This document shows, piece after piece, positions 12,873-19,834 of a DNA stretch of 32,450 nucleotides (positions are counted from its first letter, which is position 1; each line of letters starts with the position of its first letter). Under the pieces are notes generated by a model that was not told the DNA's origin, made no database searches, and saw only the letters and a list, made by a program, of their open reading frames with translations. Location: NCBI GenBank assembly GCA_030432675.1, contig JAUIMA010000006.1, positions 1 through 32,450 of the forward strand. Direction: 5' to 3'. Source of the DNA: Candidatus Hydrogenedentota bacterium. Its GTDB lineage: Bacteria > Hydrogenedentota > Hydrogenedentia > Hydrogenedentales > JAEUWI01. Position numbers and translations under genes: made by a program.

Positions 12873-14876
12873 TCAGTCGGTCTTTTTTCCAGATTGGGTT
12901 TCGGCCATCCAAAACCAGTATTCATCCCGCTCGAGGTGCTTTTCCAGGCGGCTCGGATAGCCCAGGAATTCGGCGAATTGGGCGAAGGTCCGGGAGGCCT
13001 CTGGCGTGGCGGCCGCACCAATGGCCGCCAGTTCTCCCAGGGTGTACGACAGCCAGGCCATATCGGGGGCGAAGTCGGGGTAGCCCGTAATACTGGGCCA
13101 TATGGCGTGGGATACCTTTTTCAAGGGCGCCAGGTCGAGGTCGGGCAAGAGGGAGCCCAACACGGTTTCCAGCAACACCGGGTCATCCGAACGAGCCCAA
13201 CCCACCGTGTCGGTGGCATCGAGCCCGGCGACCTTGTTGGAAAGGCGATCCAGGACAGCCGCGTGCATTTTCTTTAGCAAGTTGGCCAGGGCGCAGGTGT
13301 CGCCCTCCGCACGATAAATTTCAGCCCGCAGGAGGCGGACCCGTTGGGTGTCTTCGAAAGGAGCCAGTACTTCCTGGGCCCGCGCAAAGTCTCCCAGCCC
13401 GCAGGCCACCCGCACGAGGGGTTCAAGCAACTGTTCCAGTGCGTCCGGAGTATTCTCCAGGTAAGCGCGAAGCACCACGTCGGCCCGGCTGTGGTGGCCA
13501 TGCTTGACCCAAAGGTCGCAGAGTCGTCGAACGGCCTCATAGCCCACCTGATCGGCTTTCAGGGCCAGCGCCTTGGAGAGTTGACGTTCTTCTTCGGTGT
13601 CGTCGTCGACGCAGTGAAAGTAAGAGGCCAGCGCGAGGTGAAAGGCGTAGGGACTCTCATCCTGCCCTTCCCGGAGTTTGCGCATGTGTATGGCCTGATC
13701 GTAGCCTTCGAGTAACGTAATGGAGCGCATCTGCTCCACGACTTCGAGGGGGGTAGGGTTCGGGCAGGCCATTTCCCGTGGTGTCAGATCGAGGGTATCC
13801 ATCACGCTGAGGAGAGCAATATTAAGGTCTTCATAACTCTCCCACCGTTCCCGGGGAAGTTTGGAAAGACAGCGACGGATAATTTTCTCCAGTGCGAGGG
13901 GGCAGCTATCGCCCACTACGTCGCGTATGAAAGGCGGCTCCGCCGTGAGGTGCTGCTGCTTCATCTTGAGGAGGCGCTCTACGGTCGTATCCCCCTGGAT
14001 AAGGAAAGGGGGCATGCCGGTCAATGCTTCGAAGAGGCAGCAGCCAAGACTGTAGATGTCCGCACTGAAGGTCACGTCGCTGGCCCGCATAAACTGCTCG
14101 GGCGCCATATAGGCCGGGGTCCCGAATATAGAGCCAATGCGGGTAATATCGGTCGGCAGGTCTTCAAAGAGGTCAGACTGAGAGAGCTTCTCCAGGGTGT
14201 CGTCCGAGATGGCCTTGGTACGGACCAATCCGAAGTCGGTAATCTTTAAGACGCCCTCGCCATCAATCAGGAGGTTTTCCGGCTTGATGTCGCGGTGCAC
14301 CAGGCCAGGGACCGCCTGGGTGGCGTGAATCATGCCCGTGCAGAACTGATGCGCCAGATGGAGGGTGTCTTCCACGGTGAGGGGGCTTTGATTGAGCCGT
14401 TGCGACAAGGCATGGGTCCCCTGGTTGTCAGAGGGCACGTACTCCATAAAGAGACAGGGCACGGCTTCAATGATATCCAGGCGGCGGGCACACACAATAT
14501 TCGGGTGGGCACCAATGAGCATCCAGGTGCGTGCCTCGCGAACAAATCGCTGGAGGAGTTGGAGTTCTTGTCGGAAGCGGCGCTGGAGGGTCTTTACGGC
14601 ACTCCGGCGACCGTGGTTATCTTCCACGATGTAGACGATGCCCATGCCGCTGGCACCCTTACCGCCGCGGATTTCGACAATTTCGAAGCGGTCGTCCAGG
14701 CGATACCCCACGTGCCAGGGCTCTTCCATATCCACCACGTCGTTTTCGATGAGCAGGGTGGATTGGGCGACCGGGCGGACGTTTCCGGATTTTTCCTCTT
14801 CGGCCATCACCGTATCCCACAATTCGGGCCGGGAATGGAGCAAGGGGCGTTTCGCTGCCGGGTCACGGGGTTCCAT
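12873..14876 (-). CDS. Serine/threonine protein kinase with C-terminal TPR-like region
   Basis: This 667-residue Hanks-type kinase should phosphorylate Ser/Thr on cytosolic targets. The catalytic domain spans about 60-370. It has a Gly loop GGKGASGMG (71-79), Lys95 in AVK, HRDIKPEN with Asp196 and Asn201, DFG at 214-216, and GTPAYMAPE ending at 260, so all core residues are present. About 40-60 extra residues separate DFG from APE, giving an enlarged activation segment. Residues about 400-640 look like helical repeats (SYFHCVDDDTEEERQLSKAL, GLGDFARAQEVLAPF) of TPR type. No TM helix follows the kinase domain, so unlike many PknB proteins it is soluble. It lies 9 bases after the STAS gene and 2 bases before a small gene. 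ATG 14876 lacks a ribosome site; a Met at residue 24 is an alternative start. Confidence 0.93.
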   Translation of the reverse strand: MEPRDPAAKRPLLHSRPELWDTVMAEEEKSGNVRPVAQSTLLIENDVVDMEEPWHVGYRLDDRFEIVEIRGGKGASGMGIVYIVEDNHGRRSAVKTLQRRFRQELQLLQRFVREARTWMLIGAHPNIVCARRLDIIEAVPCLFMEYVPSDNQGTHALSQRLNQSPLTVEDTLHLAHQFCTGMIHATQAVPGLVHRDIKPENLLIDGEGVLKITDFGLVRTKAISDDTLEKLSQSDLFEDLPTDITRIGSIFGTPAYMAPEQFMRASDVTFSADIYSLGCCLFEALTGMPPFLIQGDTTVERLLKMKQQHLTAEPPFIRDVVGDSCPLALEKIIRRCLSKLPRERWESYEDLNIALLSVMDTLDLTPREMACPNPTPLEVVEQMRSITLLEGYDQAIHMRKLREGQDESPYAFHLALASYFHCVDDDTEEERQLSKALALKADQVGYEAVRRLCDLWVKHGHHSRADVVLRAYLENTPDALEQLLEPLVRVACGLGDFARAQEVLAPFEDTQRVRLLRAEIYRAEGDTCALANLLKKMHAAVLDRLSNKVAGLDATDTVGWARSDDPVLLETVLGSLLPDLDLAPLKKVSHAIWPSITGYPDFAPDMAWLSYTLGELAAIGAAATPEASRTFAQFAEFLGYPSRLEKHLERDEYWFWMAETQSGKKTD

Positions 14877-14885
14877 AAACGGTGA

Positions 14886-15233
14886 CTAGGCCGGGCCGCT
14901 GCCAAATCCCTGGCGCGCAACGGCTATGTCGTCGTAGATTTCAAACATAGCGGAAAAATTGCTTATTTCGAAGACTTCGGCAACAAAAGGGCTGAGATGA
15001 CATAGTTTCAGGGTCCGTTGTTGTTTTTTCATGGCCTTGGAAAGCATGAGGAGAATGCGCAAGCCGCTACTGCTCACATACTCGACACCGGAAAGGTCCA
15101 GAATCAGGCCACCCGCTTCGTCGTTAAGTGTGGTCGTAAAAACGGCCTCGACCTCGGTGGTGGCCAATTCATCCAGCCGCCCCTTCAGGGCAAGTATACT
15201 CACGCCGTCTGCGTGCTCCTGGTCAATCTGCAT
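14886..15233 (-). CDS. STAS-domain anti-sigma factor antagonist
   Basis: This 115-residue single-domain protein has the SpoIIAA/RsbV fold pattern. A beta strand SILALKGRLD is followed by LILDLSGVEYVSSSGLRILL, where Ser56 aligns with the phosphorylated serine of SpoIIAA. The acidic residue usually two positions before is Ser54 here. These proteins bind an anti-sigma kinase when unphosphorylated and free the sigma factor. Neither an RsbW-type kinase nor a PP2C phosphatase is nearby; instead a Hanks-type kinase follows 9 bases downstream. The ATG at 15233 has a distant GAGGT (about 12 bases upstream). A weak promoter candidate is TTGGCC-N19-TACACT ending at 15275 on the minus strand. Confidence 0.88.
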   Translation of the reverse strand: MQIDQEHADGVSILALKGRLDELATTEVEAVFTTTLNDEAGGLILDLSGVEYVSSSGLRILLMLSKAMKKQQRTLKLCHLSPFVAEVFEISNFSAMFEIYDDIAVARQGFGSGPA

Positions 15234-15377
15234 CGTTTTGTTTCTACCTCATGTATTCCACGTGCCTCCCGGTCAGTGTAGCGTATTCTGCCCGCGTCGG
15301 GCCAATCCACCGGCGGTGGGGGAGCGCCAGAACGGAGGGTACGGAAGTTTATCGCAGCGAAACGAAGAACCATGTCT

Positions 15378-15503
15378 GGGTGCCACGGATTAGTCCTGCG
15401 GGATTTGCCCGTGGCGGGTGGAGATATGGGGTAGGCCTTATTCTGCAATGTGGGTCGCATGTTTCGCACGGGCAAGGGCTCTCGCCCCTTGTCCGTGGCA
15501 CCC
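15378..15503. repeat. 126-bp inverted-repeat element with nested stems
   Basis: GGGTGCCACGGA (15378-15389) is perfectly inverted at 15492-15503. Nested inside are TTGCCCGT (about 15405-15412) with ACGGGCAA (about 15468-15475), and a small hairpin CAAGGG with CCCTTG near 15473-15491. Similarity between the flanks (CGAAACGAAG on the left and CGAACCGAAG inverted on the right) suggests the arms once reached further. It occupies the 455-base gap between the STAS gene and the first lipoprotein gene, where no coding frame looks convincing. The core resembles the repeats at 1717-1790 and 21268-21303. Confidence 0.7.
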
Positions 15504-15602
15504 GCCGTAGATTGCTTCGGTTCGTGATCCCCTGGCGCGTTCCTACCGATCCACGCACGATAGTGGGGGAGCGGGCCTGCCTCGAAGTGCCTCGCCGCCG
15601 AT

Positions 15603-15632
15603 TTGACCGGTCGTTAGAATAGGGCCTATAGT
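15603..15632 (+). promoter_or_regulatory. Sigma70-type promoter of the lipoprotein pair
   Basis: TTGACC (15603-15608), an 18-base spacer and TATAGT (15627-15632) lie 57 bases before the ATG at 15689. An imperfect palindrome (TAGTG...CACTA, 15629-15650) overlaps the predicted transcription start. Confidence 0.65.
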
Positions 15633-15688
15633 GGTGCCACGCATCACTAGCGCAACGACACGGGCGGCAGCCCATTGGAGGGCAATTT

Positions 15689-16885
15689 ATGGGCATCGCA
15701 GGGCGCACATTTCTTGGATTGGCGGCCGTGCTCACGGGGTTCGGTTCACTCTCGGGATGTGTTATTCGTGATGGCTGCGATCCCAATCCCGACACGCCGG
15801 TCTCTCAGCACGAATATACCCATCAGGAACGGGCGAGTGAGGCCTTCTCCATTACAAGGCTCCGTAATGACGATCTGTTGCTGGTTGGCATCGTTTCAGA
15901 CGGCTATAATTTTTTGGGCGATGTTCTGCTTGTGCGCACCGATGACCAGGGAAACCAACGCTGGACGGCTTCCGTTGAATCCGCTTCCGGTCTTTCCCGG
16001 GGCCATCGTGTGGCGGAGGTGGGGGAGAACTTTCTGATACTGGGCAACGTGGGTGCCACACGAGATGGCGCGCAAACGGACTACCTCCTCATGGCAACAT
16101 CGGCCCGGGGTTCCTTGCAGTGGGAAAAACGATTTGGTGGCACGGGGAAGGACGTGGCGGCCGACATGGTTGTGCTGCCGGATGGCTATATGGTGTTGGG
16201 TACGACGGATTCCACCGGGTCCGGGGGCACCGATATGCAGCTCCACCGTTTGGATAGCGCGGGCGATGTGCAGTGGTCTGCGACCTACGGCGGGTCGGGC
16301 AACGAGATAGCGGCGGATTTGGCGTTGACCGATGATGGTGGCTTTATCCTGCTGGGTGATTCCGAATCCATGGGCCACAATGTGACCGATTTTTATCTCG
16401 TTAAGACGGATGAAGATGGCGTCGTGCAATGGGAGGAAACCTTTGGGTATTCGCGCAGCAACATTGCGGCGTCCCTCTCCATCATCCCGACAGGCGGTTA
16501 TGTCCTCACCGGCAGCTCGGACGATGTGAACTATATAGTGGCGGTAGATGCTCAGGGTGGCCTGATGTGGGAGAAATTGATTGCTCCCGAGCCGTACTAT
16601 CGGAATTTCTATCCGAGTGGAGGCGCGATGGATTCGGAGGGAAACGTGCTTCTTACGGGGGCGGCCTACGATTCCTTCTGTAGCTATGCGTTTGTAACCA
16701 AGGTGGATGGGACCGGGGAATTGCTGTGGAGTCGGGTTTATTCCCCCAAGTCCGATGCATCCGGCTATGGAATTATCGCCAACGACGATGGCACCAGCCT
16801 GGTGGTGGGGAGGAGTGTCGATTTCAGTGACGTGGGTCTCGGTGTTGCCGCCCTGTTGGTAGAGGTAAGTGCCGATGGCAATTAA
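15689..16885 (+). CDS. Beta-propeller-type lipoprotein
   Basis: This 398-residue lipoprotein has a hydrophobic signal with lipobox LSGC, placing the lipidated Cys at residue 24. The mature part repeats with a period of about 50 residues. Each unit has a pattern like DGGFILLGDSES, then TDFYLVKTDEDGVVQWEETFG. Such Asp-Gly-Gly and Gly-x-x-x-Trp repeats are typical of bacterial and archaeal secreted beta-propellers of unknown role. It probably sits in the outer membrane or periplasm as a binding or scaffold protein. The ATG at 15689 has GGAGGG at 15677-15682. The last 11 bases overlap the start of the next, related gene. Confidence 0.8.
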   Translation: MGIAGRTFLGLAAVLTGFGSLSGCVIRDGCDPNPDTPVSQHEYTHQERASEAFSITRLRNDDLLLVGIVSDGYNFLGDVLLVRTDDQGNQRWTASVESASGLSRGHRVAEVGENFLILGNVGATRDGAQTDYLLMATSARGSLQWEKRFGGTGKDVAADMVVLPDGYMVLGTTDSTGSGGTDMQLHRLDSAGDVQWSATYGGSGNEIAADLALTDDGGFILLGDSESMGHNVTDFYLVKTDEDGVVQWEETFGYSRSNIAASLSIIPTGGYVLTGSSDDVNYIVAVDAQGGLMWEKLIAPEPYYRNFYPSGGAMDSEGNVLLTGAAYDSFCSYAFVTKVDGTGELLWSRVYSPKSDASGYGIIANDDGTSLVVGRSVDFSDVGLGVAALLVEVSADGN

Positions 16886-18098
16886 TCGCGTGCAGAAGGT
16901 CTTCTTTCACGGATGCCGGTGTCGCCTGATAGGGGTGCTTGCTGCGATGGGGTTGGTGGGCTGTCCCGGTGCCCTGCTCCCTTCACTCACCCTTGACTGG
17001 ATGGGAGGAATCAGCCGTCCCGGTATGATGGACGTGGCCGATTTGGCAGTCGTAGGCAACGGGGACGTGCTGGTGTTGGGCACGGGCGTGGGCGAAAATT
17101 CGGAGAGCACCAGTCCTGTCGTCTATCGCCTGGATGGCCAGGGAACCGTGCGGTGGTCTCGGGCCTACGCCGAATCGGCGCCAGGAGAGGGGGGCGGATT
17201 GATTGCGTCGGGCGATGGGGGATTTGTGCTTGCGGGGTCAACCCGGTCGGATTCCGCAGGGCGTACCGATATGTATATTATGAAGGCCGCGTCGGATGGC
17301 ACCGAGGAATGGAGCGCCCGCATTGGTGGACGCTACTTCGACGGTGCCCGCTCGGTGGTGGCGACCCGGGATGGGGGCTATGTGCTGGCGGGCTTCACGG
17401 AATCCTTTGGGGAAGGTGTTTCCGATCGCTATCTCGTGAAACTGGATGGTGCGGGCAACGTGCTGTGGACCCAGACCTACGGCACGGCACAATTTGAAGA
17501 TGCGATTCGGATTCGGGAAAGCCGTGATGGTGATTTGATGGTCCTTGGAGTGGATGGGCCCGGCGTCTATAACACCCAGCAATCTGAACCCAGTCTGACC
17601 CGATTGACTCCCGAGGGGGTGGTTCGGTGGCATACCATCCTCGCCCGGCCCACCCGATTTGTTGAAAACACGGCCCGTATTTCCGCCTCTGATTTTCGGG
17701 AGCGGGAGGATGGTCAATTCTTCGTGCTGGGAAAAGAAGGGGATGTGTTTGAGGAATCCATCCTTATTACCGTCGACCAGCAGGGAGTCGAGCGGGCGCG
17801 GGTGCCGGTTGATGGCGACACCCTTACGGCCTCCTATGACCGCATGGTGCCGACGGCCGATGGGGGATACCTCCTTTCCGGGTCAGAAGGGGCGGGCTAT
17901 GGGCGCAGTCGGGCCGTGGCGATAAAACTCAACGACGCAGGAGCGCGGGAATGGAAACGCCAGGGGCCCACCTCCTTGTATATGTTTGATACGGTCGTGT
18001 CGGTAATGGGTCCCGAAAGCTATGTTTTCGCCGCACGGGGTTACGTGGCGGAAACGGGGAGCGACGGGGTGCTCGTGTATGGCGCTCGTAGTGACTGA
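16875..18098 (+). CDS. Beta-propeller-type lipoprotein (paralogue of the upstream gene)
   Basis: This 407-residue paralogue of the preceding protein has a signal peptide ending in lipobox LVGC (Cys30). The same propeller repeats follow, for example SGDGGFVLAGSTRSD, TDMYIMKAASDGTEEWSARIG and RDGGYVLAGFTESFGEGVSD. ATG 16875 is chosen over GTG 16869 because AGAGGT (16861-16866) is well spaced for it. It overlaps the upstream gene by 11 bases, so the two are one coupled operon and probably arose by tandem duplication. Function is unknown; the two may form a pair on the same surface. Confidence 0.8.
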   Translation: MAINRVQKVFFHGCRCRLIGVLAAMGLVGCPGALLPSLTLDWMGGISRPGMMDVADLAVVGNGDVLVLGTGVGENSESTSPVVYRLDGQGTVRWSRAYAESAPGEGGGLIASGDGGFVLAGSTRSDSAGRTDMYIMKAASDGTEEWSARIGGRYFDGARSVVATRDGGYVLAGFTESFGEGVSDRYLVKLDGAGNVLWTQTYGTAQFEDAIRIRESRDGDLMVLGVDGPGVYNTQQSEPSLTRLTPEGVVRWHTILARPTRFVENTARISASDFREREDGQFFVLGKEGDVFEESILITVDQQGVERARVPVDGDTLTASYDRMVPTADGGYLLSGSEGAGYGRSRAVAIKLNDAGAREWKRQGPTSLYMFDTVVSVMGPESYVFAARGYVAETGSDGVLVYGARSD

Positions 18099-18133
18099 GC
18101 CCCTATCCATCGCGTCGGGGCCTGAGCGGGCAT

Positions 18134-18162
18134 TTGACGATATACCGTACGGTAGGTATAAT
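18134..18162 (+). promoter_or_regulatory. Strong sigma70 promoter with palindromic operator in the spacer
   Basis: TTGACG (18134-18139), a 17-base spacer and consensus TATAAT (18157-18162) lie just upstream of the hydrolase gene. A perfect 12-bp palindrome TACCGTACGGTA (18143-18154) sits between the two boxes, where a repressor or a spacer-twisting activator would bind. Confidence 0.75.
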
Positions 18163-18183
18163 TGGTGGCGAGGTGAGTTAACG

Positions 18184-19053
18184 ATGTCCGATGCCCAACG
18201 TGTTGCCATACCCATGCGGCCTGGCGAACGGCGCGTGCTCCGCGTCTTTCGCACGGGGTTTCGCGTCTTATCCATCGTGGCCCCCGAATGGGGAGGCCGC
18301 CTGGCCTGCCGACTCTTTACCACGCCCCGCCGCTATACCCCACCGGTCTTCGAGGCAGAAATTAAGGCCGAAGGCGAGGCCCTTGTTCTCGATCACGCAG
18401 GCGCGACCCTCCATGGTCACCGCTGGGGTGAGGGGCCGACGGTGTTGCTGATACATGGCTGGGAAGGGCGCGGTGCCCAACTCGGTCACTTTGTGCGCCC
18501 GCTCGTGGTGGCAGGCTACACCGTCGTGGCCTATGACGGGCCCGCCCATGGTAAGTCCGATGGCAAGCGCACCGATGGACATCACTTCGCTACCTCGTTG
18601 ATGACCATCGCAGCGGCCCACGGTCCAGTCCATGGCGTGGTAGCCCATTCTTTTGGCGGGGCGGCGAGTCAATATGCGCTGAGTCTGGGCTTTCGCCCGG
18701 AGCGATTGGTGTTGATAGGCGTACCCGACCGGTTATCCAATGTACTCCACCGTTTCCGGGCCATACTGAGGTTACCCGAGAGCATCTACTCAGGCGCGCT
18801 GAAGCATCTGGGACGACGTTTCGAAGGTGACCCGAGATCGGTATCTTTTCTTGGTTATGACAAGGGGCACCATCCGCCAACATTGGTAATTCACGACAAA
18901 GGCGACCGGGAAGTGCCCTATAGCGAAGGGTATGCCCTCTACGAGAGTTTGCGCTATGGGGAGCACATGGCGACCGAAGGTCTTGGCCATCGACGCATAC
19001 TGAAAGATTCCGCCGTGGTCCGCACCGCCGTGGAATTTATCACGGGCGGCTGA
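18184..19053 (+). CDS. Alpha/beta hydrolase
   Basis: This 289-residue serine hydrolase has the oxyanion-hole motif LLIHGWEGRG (88-97). The nucleophile elbow is VAHSFGG with Ser156, where the usual first Gly of GxSxG is Ala. Asp241 lies in HDKGDREVP and His269 in EGLGHRRIL, so the triad is complete. No signal peptide is clear, although residues 20-45 are hydrophobic in part. The substrate is unknown; similar proteins are carboxylesterases or lipases. The ATG at 18184 is preferred over an earlier frame because GAGGTGAG (18170-18177) and the promoter sit directly before it. Its own promoter separates it from the lipoprotein operon. Confidence 0.88.
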   Translation: MSDAQRVAIPMRPGERRVLRVFRTGFRVLSIVAPEWGGRLACRLFTTPRRYTPPVFEAEIKAEGEALVLDHAGATLHGHRWGEGPTVLLIHGWEGRGAQLGHFVRPLVVAGYTVVAYDGPAHGKSDGKRTDGHHFATSLMTIAAAHGPVHGVVAHSFGGAASQYALSLGFRPERLVLIGVPDRLSNVLHRFRAILRLPESIYSGALKHLGRRFEGDPRSVSFLGYDKGHHPPTLVIHDKGDREVPYSEGYALYESLRYGEHMATEGLGHRRILKDSAVVRTAVEFITGG

Positions 19054-19081
19054 TCGAATCGTGGGGTAGCCGCCCCGGCGG

Positions 19082-19354
19082 TCATTTCGGACGAAAGATA
19101 CGCCGTTCCACCTGCTCTTTTTCACGCATCGCGGGTGCCGTGCGGTGGGTGGCAATTCGCCGCAAGTAAAGCTCCCTCCATAGAAGCGCAAGCAAGCCAC
19201 CTTCACAGACGACCATTCCCTGGATGGAGACACCCCTTTGAATCAGTAATTCAATGATAGGCGCATAGAAACGTCTTTTTTGTGGTGACCCTACGTTGTT
19301 CGACCCGTTTGGGGTATCGGTTCGCAACCATCGGGTATCGTTTTGTAGATCCAT
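19082..19354 (-). CDS. Hypothetical 90-residue protein
   Basis: This unrecognised small protein has an N-terminal polar part (MDLQNDTRWLRTDTPNGS). A more hydrophobic middle (FYAPIIELLIQRG, EGGLLALLWREL) and a basic C-terminus follow. No ribosome site is evident before the ATG at 19354, but a TATAAT box on the same strand lies about 40 bases upstream. It converges with the alpha/beta hydrolase, and an 8-bp stem (19044-19051 with 19068-19075) sits between the stops. It may be a real gene or a chance frame. Confidence 0.4.
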   Translation of the reverse strand: MDLQNDTRWLRTDTPNGSNNVGSPQKRRFYAPIIELLIQRGVSIQGMVVCEGGLLALLWRELYLRRIATHRTAPAMREKEQVERRIFRPK

Positions 19355-19391
19355 GCCGGGCTGTCAGCAAGGTGGCGGATGTGGATAAGGG

Positions 19392-19418
19392 ATTATATAG
19401 CAACGAATTACAGACCAA
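19392..19418 (-). promoter_or_regulatory. Possible promoter of the 90-residue gene
   Basis: On the minus strand, TTGGTC (19418-19413) and a perfect TATAAT (19397-19392) are separated by 15 bases, slightly short. It is divergent from the sigma54-like site of the peptide gene. Confidence 0.4.
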
Positions 19419-19426
19419 TCCAGTTT

Positions 19427-19442
19427 TGGCATGATAGTCGCT
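19427..19442 (+). promoter_or_regulatory. Sigma54-like (-24/-12) promoter of the GG-leader peptide gene
   Basis: TGGCATGATAGTCGCT has GG and GC exactly 10 bases apart and agrees with the consensus TGGCACG-N4-TTGCW at all but two positions. Transcription would start near 19454. The roughly 90-base leader contains a stem TGCGC/GCGCA (19454-19469) and a hairpin GTTTC/GAAAC (19516-19531) just before the ribosome site. RpoN and an enhancer-binding protein would be required. Confidence 0.55.
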
Positions 19443-19545
19443 TTAACTTCCCATGCGCCACGGTGCGCAGGGCACGACAGCGACTCGGCCCAGGGTTGCA
19501 GGGAAACTAAAACAAGTTTCGCATCAGAAACTGGAGGAATGAGCT

Positions 19546-19743
19546 ATGAAAGACATCAAGGTAAACGAATTGAACGAAGCCACGAAGTCCGATGAAATCG
19601 AAATGACCGACGAGGAGATGGGGCAGGTAAAGGGAGGCATTGGCCTTTTGCTTCCTGCGGTGCAGAAGGTGCGCGAGGCGGCCCGAACCGAAAAGAAAAC
19701 GTCTACGCAGACGAGCACCATTACGTACACCGGTCTGGAGTAG
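19546..19743 (+). CDS. Double-glycine leader peptide with pseudopilin-like core
   Basis: This 65-residue precursor-like peptide has an acidic leader, MKDIKVNELNEATKSDEI through MTDEEMGQVKGG. It ends in Gly-Gly after residue 31, like the bacteriocin/RiPP leaders cleaved by C39-peptidase ABC exporters (hydrophobic and acidic residues before V-K-G-G). The predicted product is about 34 residues. It opens IGLLLPAVQKVREAARTEKK and ends in a Ser/Thr-rich tail (TSTQTSTITYTGLE). LLLPAVQKVREAA is almost exactly the string found after the hydrophobic helix in planctomycete DUF1559 pseudopilins, but the prepilin cleavage site is missing. The ribosome site GGAGGA (19533-19538) is 7 bases before ATG 19546. 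No exporter or modifying enzyme is in the window. Role unknown; exported peptide, signal or structural mini-protein are all possible. Confidence 0.8.
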   Translation: MKDIKVNELNEATKSDEIEMTDEEMGQVKGGIGLLLPAVQKVREAARTEKKTSTQTSTITYTGLE

Positions 19744-19794
19744 GGATAGGTATTCCGCCGGGGCACCGCCCTGATGGCGTTCTAGATAGATTCT

Positions 19795-19834
19795 CGGGGA
19801 CCCGGTCAATTGGCCGAGTCCCCGTCCTGTTTAT
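19795..19834 (+). terminator. Rho-independent-type terminator of the peptide gene
   Basis: CGGGGAC (19795-19801) pairs with GTCCCCG (19818-19824), and an inner stem (CGGTCA with TGGCCG, one wobble) continues after one mismatch. The tail TCCTGTTTATT follows and overlaps the stop of the convergent esterase gene at 19831. Confidence 0.6.

Noticed and set aside
19546-19743. The small peptide as a truncated DUF1559 pseudopilin
   Set aside because: It lacks the prepilin peptidase site and hydrophobic helix, and instead has a complete GG leader, ribosome site and terminator of its own.
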